A DNA stretch of 64,000 nucleotides from Gordonia alkanivorans NBRC 16433 (GTDB lineage Bacteria; Actinomycetota; Actinomycetes; Mycobacteriales; Mycobacteriaceae), in assembly GCF_000225505.1 (NCBI RefSeq), contig NZ_BACI01000120.1, positions 156,851-220,850 of the forward strand, written 5' to 3'. The translations under genes and the position numbers were made by a program. The notes beneath the pieces were generated by a model. It was not told where the DNA came from. It searched no databases and was given only the letters and a program-made list of their open reading frames with translations. Positions within the stretch are counted from its first letter, which is position 1; the number at the start of each line of letters is the position of its first letter. Below are positions 17,469 through 26,111 of this stretch, piece after piece.

Positions 17469-18602
17469 ATGCCATTGTTCCGACTTGGGGATCACGGCTC
17501 GGCGGTGGCCGAGATCCGCGCCATCCTGGTCGGGCTCGGTCTGTTGCCCGAGGGTGGGGAACCTGTTTTCGACGAAGCCTGTGACCGGGCACTTCGGGCG
17601 TTCCAGCAGCAGCGCGGTCTGATCGTCGACGGAATCGTCGGACCCGCGACCTACCGGGTTCTTCGCGAGGCCTCGTATCGTCTCGGTGCCCGTGTGCTCT
17701 CGTACCAGCTGTCGGCACCCATGGTCGGCGACGACGTCGCGACCCTGCAGCATCGACTCCAGAACCTCGGCTACTACACCTCGCTCGTCGACGGAATCTT
17801 CGGGCTCAACACCCACAACGCAGTCTGTCTGTACCAGAGTGAATACGGTCTGGCGTCTGACGGGATCTGTGGTCCGGCGACTCTGCGGTCTCTCGAGCGT
17901 CTCGGCACGCGTGTGACCGGTGGTTCGCCGTATGCGATCCGTCAGGAGGAGCAGGTTCGACGCTCCGGTCCGCAGCTGTCGGGCAAGCGGATCCTCATCG
18001 ATCCGGGTTCCGGCGGGCTGCATCCGCTGTCGACCGGTGACCTCGCCGAACGCGAATCCGATCTTCTCTGGGATCTGGGAGCGCGTCTCGAGGGCCGCAT
18101 GGCCGCCGCCGGGATGCAGACCTTCCTGTCTCACGATGGTCGGGGCCGGCCGGGTGACAACGAACGCGCCCGAGTCGCGAACCTCATGGACGCCGACCTG
18201 ATGATCTCGCTGCGTTGCGGTCATTACCGCAACGTGCAGGCCAACGGCGTCGCGTCGTTCTACTTCGGCAACAACCAGAACTCTTTCTCGACGATCGGTC
18301 GCAATCTCGCCGGGTTCATCCAGCGCGAGATCGCCGCTCGCACACCGCTTGCCGATTGTCGGACGCACGAGCGCACGTGGGATGTCCTGCGGCTCACCAG
18401 AATGCCGGTCGCCCTCATCGACGTCGGCTACATCACCAACCCGGATGATGCCGCGGTCCTTGCCGATTCGGATTGGCGCAATGTCATCGCGGATGCCATC
18501 CTGGTGGCCGTGAAGCGGTTGTACCTGCTCGATCAGGACGATCGTCCTACGGGCACTTACACTTTCGCGGACCTTCTGGCTGCGGAGAACGCTTCGCGCT
18601 GA
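17469..18602 (+). CDS. cwlM: CwlM, amidase-fold regulator of peptidoglycan precursor synthesis
   Basis: In mycobacteria CwlM is phosphorylated by PknB and then activates MurA; it does not cleave peptidoglycan. The layout here is the same over 377 aa: two peptidoglycan-binding (PG_binding_1) repeats at about 6-70 and 82-143, then an N-acetylmuramoyl-L-alanine amidase (Amidase_3) domain from ~173. In active amidases the first zinc ligand is the His of D-P-G-H-G-G; here it is Ser (D-P-G-S-G-G, S181), so catalysis is doubtful. ATG at 17469 is chosen; the frame is open for 32 further codons upstream, so a longer N-terminus is possible. The 3' end overlaps the convergent next gene by 56 bases. Confidence 0.92.
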   Translation: MPLFRLGDHGSAVAEIRAILVGLGLLPEGGEPVFDEACDRALRAFQQQRGLIVDGIVGPATYRVLREASYRLGARVLSYQLSAPMVGDDVATLQHRLQNLGYYTSLVDGIFGLNTHNAVCLYQSEYGLASDGICGPATLRSLERLGTRVTGGSPYAIRQEEQVRRSGPQLSGKRILIDPGSGGLHPLSTGDLAERESDLLWDLGARLEGRMAAAGMQTFLSHDGRGRPGDNERARVANLMDADLMISLRCGHYRNVQANGVASFYFGNNQNSFSTIGRNLAGFIQREIAARTPLADCRTHERTWDVLRLTRMPVALIDVGYITNPDDAAVLADSDWRNVIADAILVAVKRLYLLDQDDRPTGTYTFADLLAAENASR

Positions 18603-19407
18603 CGCGCCCCCGACCGGATCCCACCGGGACAGCTGTGCGCTGCCGTCCGATGAGATCGATCTCGGCCATCACCACAAGCTTCTCCAGGGCGCTCTCCACC
18701 TCGAACTTCCAGCCGAGTCCTTGGTCGAGCTCCAGACGGAACCGCGGAAAGCGGTGATGCGATGAGACGACGTCGAATCCGGAGTTCTTGAGGAACGACG
18801 CGTCGATCATGCACGTGGTGCACAAGTCCGCCTGTGAGTCCTCGAGAATCTCCCGCGCGACTTCGATGATCTCTTCGTCCGTCCAGAAATCGAGATCGGC
18901 GAGACCTCCACCGGCGACGGCCCCACCCGTCTCCGAAGATCCGGATGGTGTGGCACCGAGCGTCGAGCCGAACTCGGCCCCGCCGGCACCGTTGCGAACC
19001 AGTCCGAAGGATTCGACCGCGCGGACACCGCGGCGAATCAGATCACCGACGACTGCGTCGAGCAGAATCGTCGCGACTTCCTCGTGGCCCGGCTCGGTTC
19101 GGATGCTTGTGAGTAGTACGGCATCGTGACTGACCGGGGAAGTGGGGAAGTGCTGCGAGCGAGGCACCCTGTTCGGCGGTGCGTAGAACGCCGTACCGAT
19201 GACGGAGTTGGTCGTTGATTCGATCGCGACCTGTCCGCACGCGCCCCACTCGAGCAGCAGCCCGGAGATCCAGGCCTCCTTGTCGAACTCGCTCTCGTAG
19301 GACTCACCGTTGGTGGTCGGTTCGACTTCCCAGAAGACACATCGCCGGGTGTGGTGGGGGAGCGACTCGAAAGATCCGAGTTCCAGCCGCACAATCGACA
19401 CGCTCAT
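18547..19407 (-). CDS. Conserved hypothetical protein, Rv3916c-like (possible GNAT fold)
   Basis: 286 aa, no firm function. The first ~150 residues have an acetyltransferase-like pattern (G-x-x-A-I-E-S, then S-I-R-T-E-P-G-H-E-E-V-A-T-I-L-L-D-A-V, R-G-V-R-A-V-E-S-F-G), followed by a Gly/Ser-rich loop and a domain with C-T-T-C at about 200-203. It stands where Rv3916c is in M. tuberculosis, between cwlM and parB. Start ATG at 19407 with TAGGTG upstream. The 3' end overlaps cwlM by 56 bases on the opposite strand. Fold assignment is tentative. Confidence 0.75.
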   Translation of the reverse strand: MSVSIVRLELGSFESLPHHTRRCVFWEVEPTTNGESYESEFDKEAWISGLLLEWGACGQVAIESTTNSVIGTAFYAPPNRVPRSQHFPTSPVSHDAVLLTSIRTEPGHEEVATILLDAVVGDLIRRGVRAVESFGLVRNGAGGAEFGSTLGATPSGSSETGGAVAGGGLADLDFWTDEEIIEVAREILEDSQADLCTTCMIDASFLKNSGFDVVSSHHRFPRFRLELDQGLGWKFEVESALEKLVVMAEIDLIGRQRTAVPVGSGRGRVSAKRSPQPEGPRKCKCP

Positions 19408-19554
19408 GTCACCTAGCTCCGAACCGAAGACCTGAATCTACGAAACATATTGGGCTGCAGACCATTTCGAAATCCAGGTCGCCGCTTGATCCATCAATCG
19501 TCACTGTGACATTACTTCCGCATCCGGCTGGTACCGAGAATACCGCGGTGGAAT

Positions 19555-20592
19555 TCACTTGTTCGGATCGATGAACTGAACGATGCGTTCCAAGTCATCA
19601 ACCGATCCGAACTCCACGACAATCTTCCCTTTCCGCTTCCCTAGACTGACTGTAACCCTGGTGTCCAGGCTGTCGGACAGTCTCTCGGCGAGGTCCTGGA
19701 GTCCAGGCATCTGCATCGGCTTGCGCTTGGGTGCGGCCGGCTTCGCCTCAGGTCCGTCCCCGCGGTTGGCGAGAGTGACAGCTTCCTCGGTCGCGCGAAC
19801 CGACAGGCCCTCGGCAACGATTCGCGCGGCGAGAGCCTCCTGTGCGTCGCTTCCTGTCTCGAGGGCGAGGAGGGCGCGAGCATGCCCAGCGGACAGAACG
19901 CCCGCCGCGACTCGTCGCTGGACCGGGATGGGCAGCTTCAGCAAGCGGATCATATTGCTGATGAGCGGGCGTGAGCGGCCGAGCTTGGCTGCGAGCTGTT
20001 CGTGGGTGACACCGAACTCTTCGAGAAGCTGTTGGTAGGCGGCCGCCTCTTCCAACGGATTCAGCTGAGCGCGGTGGATGTTCTCGAGCAGTGCGTCGCG
20101 CAGCATGTCGCCATCAGCTGTCTCGCGGACGATGGCCGGGATGGCCTCGAGACCGACCTCCTGGCTCGCCCGCCACCGGCGCTCACCCATGACGATCTGG
20201 TAGGCGACACCGTCAGCCGTCGGCTCTTTCAGGCGCCGTACGACGATCGGCTGCATCAAACCGAACTCGCGGATCGAGTGGACCAGCTCGGACATCTGCT
20301 CGTCGTCGAAGACCGTCCGGGGCTGGTTCGGGTTCGGCTGAATCTGTTTGGGCGGGATCTCCCGGTAGACGGCGCCGGCCTCTTCGCGGCTCAATACGTC
20401 GACCGCTGAGGCGCCGGCAGGGGAGGAATGGCCGTCGACGGCAGGCGACGGGCCCTTCCCGATGACGACGTCGGCAGCGGCGTTGCCCAGTCTGGGAGCG
20501 CTCGACTGGTCCTCGGTGGGACCGGTCGGAATGAGTGCGGCCAGTCCACGACCGAGTCCGCCTCGTCGCTGCGCGGTGTCCCGTTGACTCAT
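19555..20592 (-). CDS. parB: Chromosome-partitioning protein ParB
   Basis: CTP-dependent clamp that loads at parS and spreads to form the origin partition complex. 345 aa: basic N-terminal tail that contacts ParA (R-R-G-G-L-G-R-G-L-A-A-L-I-P), ParB/Srx CTPase domain with G-E-R-R-W-R-A, HTH domain (L-A-A-K-L-G-R-S-R-P-L-I-S-N-M-I-R-L) and C-terminal dimer domain. ATG at 20592 has GGAGGTAG upstream and is preferred to an in-frame start 87 bases earlier. parA lies 34 bases upstream on the same strand. Confidence 0.97.
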   Translation of the reverse strand: MSQRDTAQRRGGLGRGLAALIPTGPTEDQSSAPRLGNAAADVVIGKGPSPAVDGHSSPAGASAVDVLSREEAGAVYREIPPKQIQPNPNQPRTVFDDEQMSELVHSIREFGLMQPIVVRRLKEPTADGVAYQIVMGERRWRASQEVGLEAIPAIVRETADGDMLRDALLENIHRAQLNPLEEAAAYQQLLEEFGVTHEQLAAKLGRSRPLISNMIRLLKLPIPVQRRVAAGVLSAGHARALLALETGSDAQEALAARIVAEGLSVRATEEAVTLANRGDGPEAKPAAPKRKPMQMPGLQDLAERLSDSLDTRVTVSLGKRKGKIVVEFGSVDDLERIVQFIDPNK

Positions 20593-20626
20593 GCCTCTAC
20601 CTCCACTCGGAACCGGATCTGTGTCG

Positions 20627-21583
20627 TCATGCCTGAGCGCTTTCCGCTGCGCCGCGGAGAGCCAGTTCGCGCGCCGCATCCAGGTAACTCATCGCGCCAC
20701 GTGAACCGGGATCGTACTCGATGATCGTCATCCCGTAACCGGGTGCCTCGGACACCTTCACACTGCGGGGGATGATCGTGCCGAGCACCTTGTCGCCGAA
20801 GTGGCGACGGACTTCTTCGGCCACCTGGTCGGCCAGCTTGGTCCGACCGTCGTACATCGTTAGGACGATCGTCGACACGTGCAACTCGCGGTTGAGGTGC
20901 GCCTGAACGAGCTCGATGTTCCGGAGAAGCTGTCCCACGCCCTCGAGTGCGTAGTACTCGCACTGGATCGGGATGAGGACCTCACGGGCGGCGACCATCG
21001 CGTTGACGGTCAGCAGGCCGAGTGACGGCGGGCAGTCGATGAAGACGTAGTCGAGCTGATACTCGGCAAGCACTTCGTCCGAGAGGGCGTTGCGGAGCCT
21101 GTTCTCGCGCGCCACCAGGGACACGAGTTCAATCTCGGCACCGGCCAGATCGAGTGTCGCGGGGACGCAGAAGAGACCCTGTTGGCTCGGCGACTCCTGG
21201 ATGGCCTCCTGGAGCGTCACCTCTCCGAGGAGGAGTTCATAGACGGAGGCGATGTCCTCGGCGCGATGGTCGATACCCAGGGCCGTACTCGCGTTGCCCT
21301 GCGGGTCGAGATCAACGACGAGCACGCGAAGTCCACGCAGAGCCAGACCGGCAGCCAGGTTCACCGCAGTGGTCGTCTTGCCGACGCCACCCTTCTGGTT
21401 CGCGACCGTCATGATGCGGGTTTGCTGCGGGCGGGGGAGTTGGCCGGCACCGCCAGGTGTCAGGACCTGACTCGCGCGCTCCGCAGCCATGGCGATCGGG
21501 GTGTCGGCGTATGGTTCGCCCGCGACGTGCGGGGCTCCAGCGGGTGGCGTTTCACGTGAAACGTTCGGGTCTTGCTCGACCAC
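20627..21583 (-). CDS. parA: Chromosome-partitioning ATPase ParA
   Basis: Walker ATPase that moves ParB-parS complexes. 318 aa; deviant Walker A K-G-G-V-G-K-T at 64-70, Walker B in the D-Y-V-F-I-D-C-P-P segment. GTG at 21583 is chosen because AAAGGAG lies 6-8 bases upstream; the reading frame stays open further upstream. An uncommon feature is that a perfect 14-bp parS lies within codons 7-11 (N-V-S-R-E-T), so the gene start is itself a ParB-binding site and may be autoregulated by ParB. rsmG lies 225 bases upstream on the same strand. Confidence 0.97.
   Translation of the reverse strand: MVEQDPNVSRETPPAGAPHVAGEPYADTPIAMAAERASQVLTPGGAGQLPRPQQTRIMTVANQKGGVGKTTTAVNLAAGLALRGLRVLVVDLDPQGNASTALGIDHRAEDIASVYELLLGEVTLQEAIQESPSQQGLFCVPATLDLAGAEIELVSLVARENRLRNALSDEVLAEYQLDYVFIDCPPSLGLLTVNAMVAAREVLIPIQCEYYALEGVGQLLRNIELVQAHLNRELHVSTIVLTMYDGRTKLADQVAEEVRRHFGDKVLGTIIPRSVKVSEAPGYGMTIIEYDPGSRGAMSYLDAARELALRGAAESAQA
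21549..21562. promoter_or_regulatory. parS site within the parA coding start
   Basis: Perfect GTTTCACGTGAAAC palindrome. It lies 21-34 bases inside the parA reading frame, so ParB bound here would cover the start of parA. Confidence 0.93.
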
Positions 21584-21808
21584 GCGGGCACTCCTTTGAC
21601 CTACTTGGTAGGCGTTCGAGTTGTCGGGTCCAGGGGACGTCGCCCCGGTTCCAACTGATGCAGAATCGTCAACGGCAGCGCGCTGAGTCGCACTGCCAGG
21701 ACGCTTTCTATTCTGCGCCTTACGCGGACTCCATACCAATTCAGAACTCCCTCTGTGTGACACCGTCGGCACAATCGGCCGCACTACCGCGGATGATCCA
21801 GGCGATGC

Positions 21809-22510
21809 TCATCGCCGTCGCTGCTTTCTCGCGGCCCGCTCTGCCTTCGTCCCCACCACGACAGTCGTCGGGGTCTCGAGTATGGCCCCGCACGTGATTA
21901 CCCGGAGGTCACTGATTCCGGTCCTCCCGACGACCGCGCGATCCCGCTCGATCTCCTCGGCCGCAGACGATCCCTTGATCGCGATCATCCGTCCGCCCCC
22001 ACGAACAAGGGGAGCGGACCATTTGGCGAGCCGCTCAAGCGGTGCGACAGCCCTGGACGTCACCACGTCCGCAAGACCTACGCCCGCGCGGACCGCCTTC
22101 TCCTCCGCACGGCCGCGGACGACTGCCACGTTCTCGAGGCCGAGGGTCTGGACTGCTCGCTCAAGGAAGGTACTACGACGAAGCAGCGGCTCGATCAGAG
22201 TGATGGACACATCCGGCCGTGCGATGGCGAGCGGTAAACCGGGTAGGCCCGCACCGCTCCCGACGTCGAACACGATCTCGTTCTTCTCGATCAGTTCGCC
22301 GATGACTGCACAGTTGAGGATGTGCCGATCCCACAGACGAGGAACCTCTCGGGGTCCCATCAGGCCGTGGTCGATGCCATCGGTGGCCAGAATTCGCCAG
22401 TAACCCTCCGCCAGTTCCTTACGTTCACCGAACACCGCGTCCGCCGAGGCCGGCGGGGTCTGCAGTGAATCAAGGTCGGGATGGTCATCGGGTTGAGCGT
22501 CTGACGACAC
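21809..22510 (-). CDS. rsmG: 16S rRNA (guanine527-N7)-methyltransferase RsmG
   Basis: SAM-dependent methylation of G527 in 16S rRNA; loss gives low-level streptomycin resistance in many bacteria. 233 aa with the SAM-binding segment V-F-D-V-G-S-G-A-G-L-P-G near residues 80-91 and the R-L-W-D-R-H-I-L-N segment upstream of it. Basic C-terminal tail. Start GTG at 22510. Location between parA and jag is as in mycobacteria, but the space to jag is about 1.2 kb instead of a short gap. Confidence 0.95.
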   Translation of the reverse strand: MSSDAQPDDHPDLDSLQTPPASADAVFGERKELAEGYWRILATDGIDHGLMGPREVPRLWDRHILNCAVIGELIEKNEIVFDVGSGAGLPGLPLAIARPDVSITLIEPLLRRSTFLERAVQTLGLENVAVVRGRAEEKAVRAGVGLADVVTSRAVAPLERLAKWSAPLVRGGGRMIAIKGSSAAEEIERDRAVVGRTGISDLRVITCGAILETPTTVVVGTKAERAARKQRRR

Positions 22511-22543
22511 TGCGCCTCCGTTTCTAGTTGGTCCTATGACAGT

Positions 22544-22557
22544 GTTTCACGTGGAAC
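22544..22557. promoter_or_regulatory. parS-like site, one mismatch
   Basis: GTTTCACGTGGAAC differs from the 14-bp parS palindrome at one base. It lies 34 bases upstream of the rsmG start. Confidence 0.75.
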
Positions 22558-22601
22558 CTGGCGGGACTCACGGTCGGTGCACATGGAGCCCGGAGGCACA
22601 T

Positions 22602-22615
22602 TTCTCACGTGAAAC
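22602..22615. promoter_or_regulatory. Degenerate parS-like site
   Basis: TTCTCACGTGAAAC matches 12 of 14 bases of parS and keeps the TCACGTGA core. Confidence 0.5.
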
Positions 22616-23128
22616 CACATTGGTGTTATTCGATGGACCGCTGAACTCGTAGTCGCATGACCGGAGCAGAGTTGCCGATCCACGGCCCGGCGGACGAGTC
22701 GTTGGTCATGACGCCGAATCCAAACGCCCAGTTCTAACTCAATCGCTTGTCGTGCCACAGCTGGATCCGGTCGACGAGAGAGGAGCCCGGGGAAGCACTG
22801 TCGGATGCTCACCGCTACGCGTCATCACGGCACGGCGGCTTCTGGGGGGAGGGGAGCAGTCAACTCGCGATGCGGGCCTGCGCACCGACTCAACCCCGTC
22901 TGCTCTCAACCCCATTTGCTTCGTACCTCTCAAGTGTCCCTCACGATGGACGACGCTTCGCGGCTCGGACGCCGACGAGATCTCAATCGGTCGCGAAAGG
23001 GTTGGATGAATCGGGGCCGGCAGAACGGGGCATTCATTACGGTGGCGGGGCCTAGGCACGCTTCTCGACTTCGGGCCGAGCGACGCCGCGTACACCGCGC
23101 TGGTTCCCGTGGACCTCAGCACCGCCCC

Positions 23129-23142
23129 GTTTCACGTGAAAC
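23129..23142. promoter_or_regulatory. parS site
   Basis: Perfect GTTTCACGTGAAAC palindrome in non-coding DNA between rsmG and jag. Confidence 0.93.
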
Positions 23143-23574
23143 CAGATCGGCGACAGATGACGCGAGTCATGTCGCTGCCCGCCACGAAGGGCGACATCTA
23201 CCATCATGCGAGCCTGCCAGCACTCACCGGCCCGCAACCAGACCGGCACACTCACTAGAACCTCGGCTTCCTATGAAGGGACCGGTGAGAGTCTCTGTGG
23301 GGGGGACACTCCACAATCAGCATCGCACTTCGATTGCATCGAACCCGCGAACGGATGGCCGCCAAGGGATGCAGACGGATTCGCGGAGTCGCATCGGGCC
23401 GCAATGAGCCGATCCAAAATGAAACGACACGTGACAAATCAAGCCCGATGACTGAGGTCGCGGAGATCCGGTGCCATAGTTGGCCGGAGGGCGTCGAATC
23501 GACGGCTCTTCGCCGCGCACGAGAACCCATAACGTCCCCTCACGCGAGAACTGACGAAGGCCCCAAAGACCGAC

Positions 23575-23588
23575 GTTTCACGTGAAAC
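23575..23588. promoter_or_regulatory. parS site
   Basis: Perfect GTTTCACGTGAAAC palindrome in non-coding DNA, 127 bases beyond the jag stop codon. Confidence 0.93.
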
Positions 23589-23658
23589 AACACCCCTGTA
23601 ATTTCTCGCAGCCATTCGAGCGTCGGGAACCTTGAAGGGGAGGGGAGCCCGGAAACGA

Positions 23659-23689
23659 CTCAGGCCCCGACCGACGGTCGGGGCCTGAG
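23659..23689 (-). terminator. Terminator hairpin after jag
   Basis: Perfect 14-bp stem (CTCAGGCCCCGACC with its complement) and a 3-base loop, 26 bases beyond the jag stop. The T-tract is weak, as is usual in actinobacteria. It ends the leftward rpmH-rnpA-yidD-yidC-jag cluster. Confidence 0.85.
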
Positions 23690-23714
23690 TGCAACTTGGT
23701 AGTCCGGGCGACTA

Positions 23715-24374
23715 CTACTCGGGGAGGACCACCACGCGACGCTTGGGCTCGGCGCCCTCGCTCTCGCTCACGACACCGTCGACGGCGGCGACCGCATCGT
23801 GGACGATCTTGCGCTCAAACGGAGTCATCGGATCCAGCGCCTCGCGCTCGCCCGACTTGAGGACGCGCTCGGCGACCTCGCGGCCGAGACGGGCCAGGCG
23901 GTCACGACGATCGGCACGCCACCGGGCGATGTCGAGCATCAGCCGGCTGCGCTCACCGGTCGCCTGCTGGACCGCGAGACGGGTCAGTTCCTGCAGGGCG
24001 TCGAGAACCTCACCCTTACGGCCGACGAGCTTCGTCAGGTCGTCACCGCCGTCGATGCTGACGACGGCACGATCACCGTCGACATCGAGGTCGATGTCTC
24101 CGTCGAAGTCGAGGACGTCGAGCAGCTGCTCGAGGTAGTCGCCCGCGATCTCGCCCTCTTCGACGAGGCGATCTTCGTCGTCCTCGTCATCGTCCTCGTC
24201 GTCGTCCTCGTCATCGTCGAAGTCCTCGGCGGACTCGTCGGTGACGTCGGTGTCGGCAGCGGTGTCCGCGCCGGTGGACTCGGCGGTGGACTCGGTCTGG
24301 TCTTCGGTCGTGGCCTTGGCGTCGTCCTGCGCCTCGGTCTCGGTTCCGGTTTGAGTTGCAGTCTCTGCTGTCAT
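23715..24374 (-). CDS. jag: Jag/KhpB-like RNA-binding protein (KH and R3H domains)
   Basis: 219 aa. The C-terminal half has a KH domain (~107-145, with the V-G-R-K-G-E-V-L-D-A-L loop) and an R3H domain (~150-219, with the M-T-P-F-E-R-K-I-V-H segment). The N-terminal ~75 residues are extremely acidic, with a run of Asp and Glu at about 52-70, coded by GTC/CTC-rich repeats on the plus strand. ATG at 24374 has AGGTGA 5 bases upstream; an in-frame GTG at 24383 is possible. It lies 44 bases after yidC. The family is linked to YidC and to small-RNA binding; the role of the acidic tail is unknown. Confidence 0.92.
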   Translation of the reverse strand: MTAETATQTGTETEAQDDAKATTEDQTESTAESTGADTAADTDVTDESAEDFDDDEDDDEDDDEDDEDRLVEEGEIAGDYLEQLLDVLDFDGDIDLDVDGDRAVVSIDGGDDLTKLVGRKGEVLDALQELTRLAVQQATGERSRLMLDIARWRADRRDRLARLGREVAERVLKSGEREALDPMTPFERKIVHDAVAAVDGVVSESEGAEPKRRVVVLPE

Positions 24375-24418
24375 CTCATTCACCTAACTGTGTGCTTCTT
24401 CGAACAAGTCTTGTGCGG

Positions 24419-25609
24419 TCATCGCTTGCCGCGTTTCTTACCGCTCTTGGCGGTGGACTTCCCGCCCCGGTTGGGGGGTTGCTTCTTGGAACCCGGACCG
24501 GCGCCGGCGTTCGAGCGCGTCGGTTTCTGTCCCGGCTTCGGCTTCGCGCCCGGCCCGGAGTCCGTGGCGCCGCTGGGGGAGGAGTCGCTCGTCGCATCCG
24601 CGTCGTCGGTCGCACCCGCCTTGGTCATGGACACCGCTGTCGTCTCCGAGTTGCCGGATTCGTCTGCGGCTGCATTGCGTTTCTTCTGGCGGTCCGGACG
24701 CACACCCGGCTTGGGGGCATTCGCCTTCAGCTTCTCCTGCTTGAGGAGCTTGGCCTCTTCCTCTTCCTTGGCGATCTTGCCGAAGACCAGGTGCTGCTGG
24801 CCGTAGGTCCAGATGTTGTTGCTCATCCAGTAGAGGAGGATCGCGACGGGGAAGAACGGACCGGTGACCAGGATGCCGATGGGGAAGATGTAGAGCGCGA
24901 GGTTGTTCATCATCCGCGTCTGCGGATTCTCCAGTGCAGCCTCGGGCTGACGCTGCACCGAGGCGCGCGAGTTCATGTGGGTGGCGATCGAAGCGACGAT
25001 CATCATCGGCACCACGACGTAAGCAATCTGCGGGCGGGTGAAGTCGATCGGGGCACCCGGCTCGACGAAGGCCTGGAACTCGGTCGACGGTTCGACGAGA
25101 TACGACGACAACGGGACGCCGAACAGGCGCGCGTCGAGGAAGTTCTGCACCTGCTCCGCGCTGAATACGTAGTTGCCCTGCGACCGGGTCTCGGCGGCGC
25201 TCATGCCGAGCTGCCCCATGCCGGTGCCCATACGGTTGAACGAACGCAGCACGTGGAACAGACCGATGAACACCGGGATCTGCAGCAGCATCGGCAGACA
25301 GCCGAGCATGGGGTTGAACCCGTGCTCCTTTTGGAGCTTCTGCATCTCTTCGGTCATCTTGACCCGGTCCTTGGCGTACTTCTTCCGAATCGCCTGGAGC
25401 TGCGGGTTGATTTCCTGCATCTTCTTCGTGGTGCGAATCTGCTTCACGAAGGGCTTGTAGAGAATTGCACGCAGGGTGAAGACGAGGAACACCACGGACA
25501 ATGCCCAGGCGATGCCGTCGCCACCGGGACTGGCGGGCGTGACGTAGCTGAAGAGCCAATGCCACACCCACATGATCCCGGACACCGGGTAGTAGATGAA
25601 GTCGAGCAC
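24419..25609 (-). CDS. yidC: Membrane protein insertase YidC
   Basis: Inserts proteins into the cytoplasmic membrane, alone or with Sec. 396 aa in the short Gram-positive form with no large periplasmic domain. First membrane segment at ~5-20, main hydrophobic segments around 33-52, 105-122, 200-220 and 240-265; the hydrophilic-groove Arg lies in the V-F-T-L-R-A-I-L-Y-K segment. The C-terminal ~130 residues are basic and Ala/Pro/Lys-rich, typical of a ribosome-binding tail. Start GTG at 25609. Between yidD and jag in one leftward cluster. Confidence 0.95.
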   Translation of the reverse strand: MLDFIYYPVSGIMWVWHWLFSYVTPASPGGDGIAWALSVVFLVFTLRAILYKPFVKQIRTTKKMQEINPQLQAIRKKYAKDRVKMTEEMQKLQKEHGFNPMLGCLPMLLQIPVFIGLFHVLRSFNRMGTGMGQLGMSAAETRSQGNYVFSAEQVQNFLDARLFGVPLSSYLVEPSTEFQAFVEPGAPIDFTRPQIAYVVVPMMIVASIATHMNSRASVQRQPEAALENPQTRMMNNLALYIFPIGILVTGPFFPVAILLYWMSNNIWTYGQQHLVFGKIAKEEEEAKLLKQEKLKANAPKPGVRPDRQKKRNAAADESGNSETTAVSMTKAGATDDADATSDSSPSGATDSGPGAKPKPGQKPTRSNAGAGPGSKKQPPNRGGKSTAKSGKKRGKR

Positions 25610-25636
25610 GGGTCAGTACCCCTTACTTGTTGTTCT

Positions 25637-25993
25637 CTAGGTGGAATCGTTCCGCCGGGACGGTGGCTGATGGGTCCGGCCATCGTGGGCCGACTGCGGC
25701 CCGCCGGAGAGTTCACGGATCCGGCCGCAGAGATCGCTCCACAGTTCGCGGGGACCTTTGTCGGGAACCGGGTCGTATCCGGGCTTGTGCCACGGACCGC
25801 ACTTGAGGAGCCGGACCGTCGCCAGCAGAGAGCCGTACAAGAAGCCGTGACGTTCGAGGGCCTCCACTGCATAACCCGAGCAGGTCGGTTCGAACCGGCA
25901 CGTGGGCAGCCGCAGCGGCGATACCCAGGTCCGGTAGAGCTCGATGAGAAAGATGACCGTGCGGCGGGGGAGCAGATGGGCTACCCGGCGCAT
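25637..25993 (-). CDS. yidD: Membrane protein insertion efficiency factor YidD
   Basis: Small accessory of YidC-dependent insertion; 118 aa. The family core is clear: an N-terminal amphipathic segment, Y-R-x-x-V-S-P-L-R, C-R-F-E-P-T-C-S-x-Y-A, and K-C-G-P-W-H near residue 65. Start ATG at 25993; no earlier usable start exists in the frame, so it does not overlap rnpA as in many relatives, and 118 bases separate them. yidC follows 27 bases downstream. Confidence 0.93.
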   Translation of the reverse strand: MRRVAHLLPRRTVIFLIELYRTWVSPLRLPTCRFEPTCSGYAVEALERHGFLYGSLLATVRLLKCGPWHKPGYDPVPDKGPRELWSDLCGRIRELSGGPQSAHDGRTHQPPSRRNDST

Positions 25994-26111
25994 CCGGGCG
26001 ATGACGGTGAGCTGATCGTCCGCGTCCGCGGGCGAGTCGGTCCGAGTGTTCGGAGTCGACGATGACGGGGTGGGGAGGGGGCCGATCCACGGTCATTCAG
26101 CTCGGCGTCGA

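Larger units (their letters stand above)
22511..23714. other. Non-coding 1.2-kb rsmG-jag intergenic region with parS sites
   Basis: No convincing gene. The open frames here have atypical composition, no family motifs and no good ribosome sites. The region is less GC-rich than the flanking genes and holds two perfect parS palindromes (23129, 23575), two degenerate ones (22544, 22602) and the jag terminator (23659-23689). It probably serves as part of the ParB loading zone and carries promoters for the leftward rsmG-parA-parB genes. Confidence 0.7.

Noticed and set aside
22805..23407. 200-codon open frame in the rsmG-jag spacer
   Set aside because: Rich in Arg, Ser and His with no domain, no good ribosome site and no high-GC third positions; the perfect parS lies inside it. 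More likely chance.
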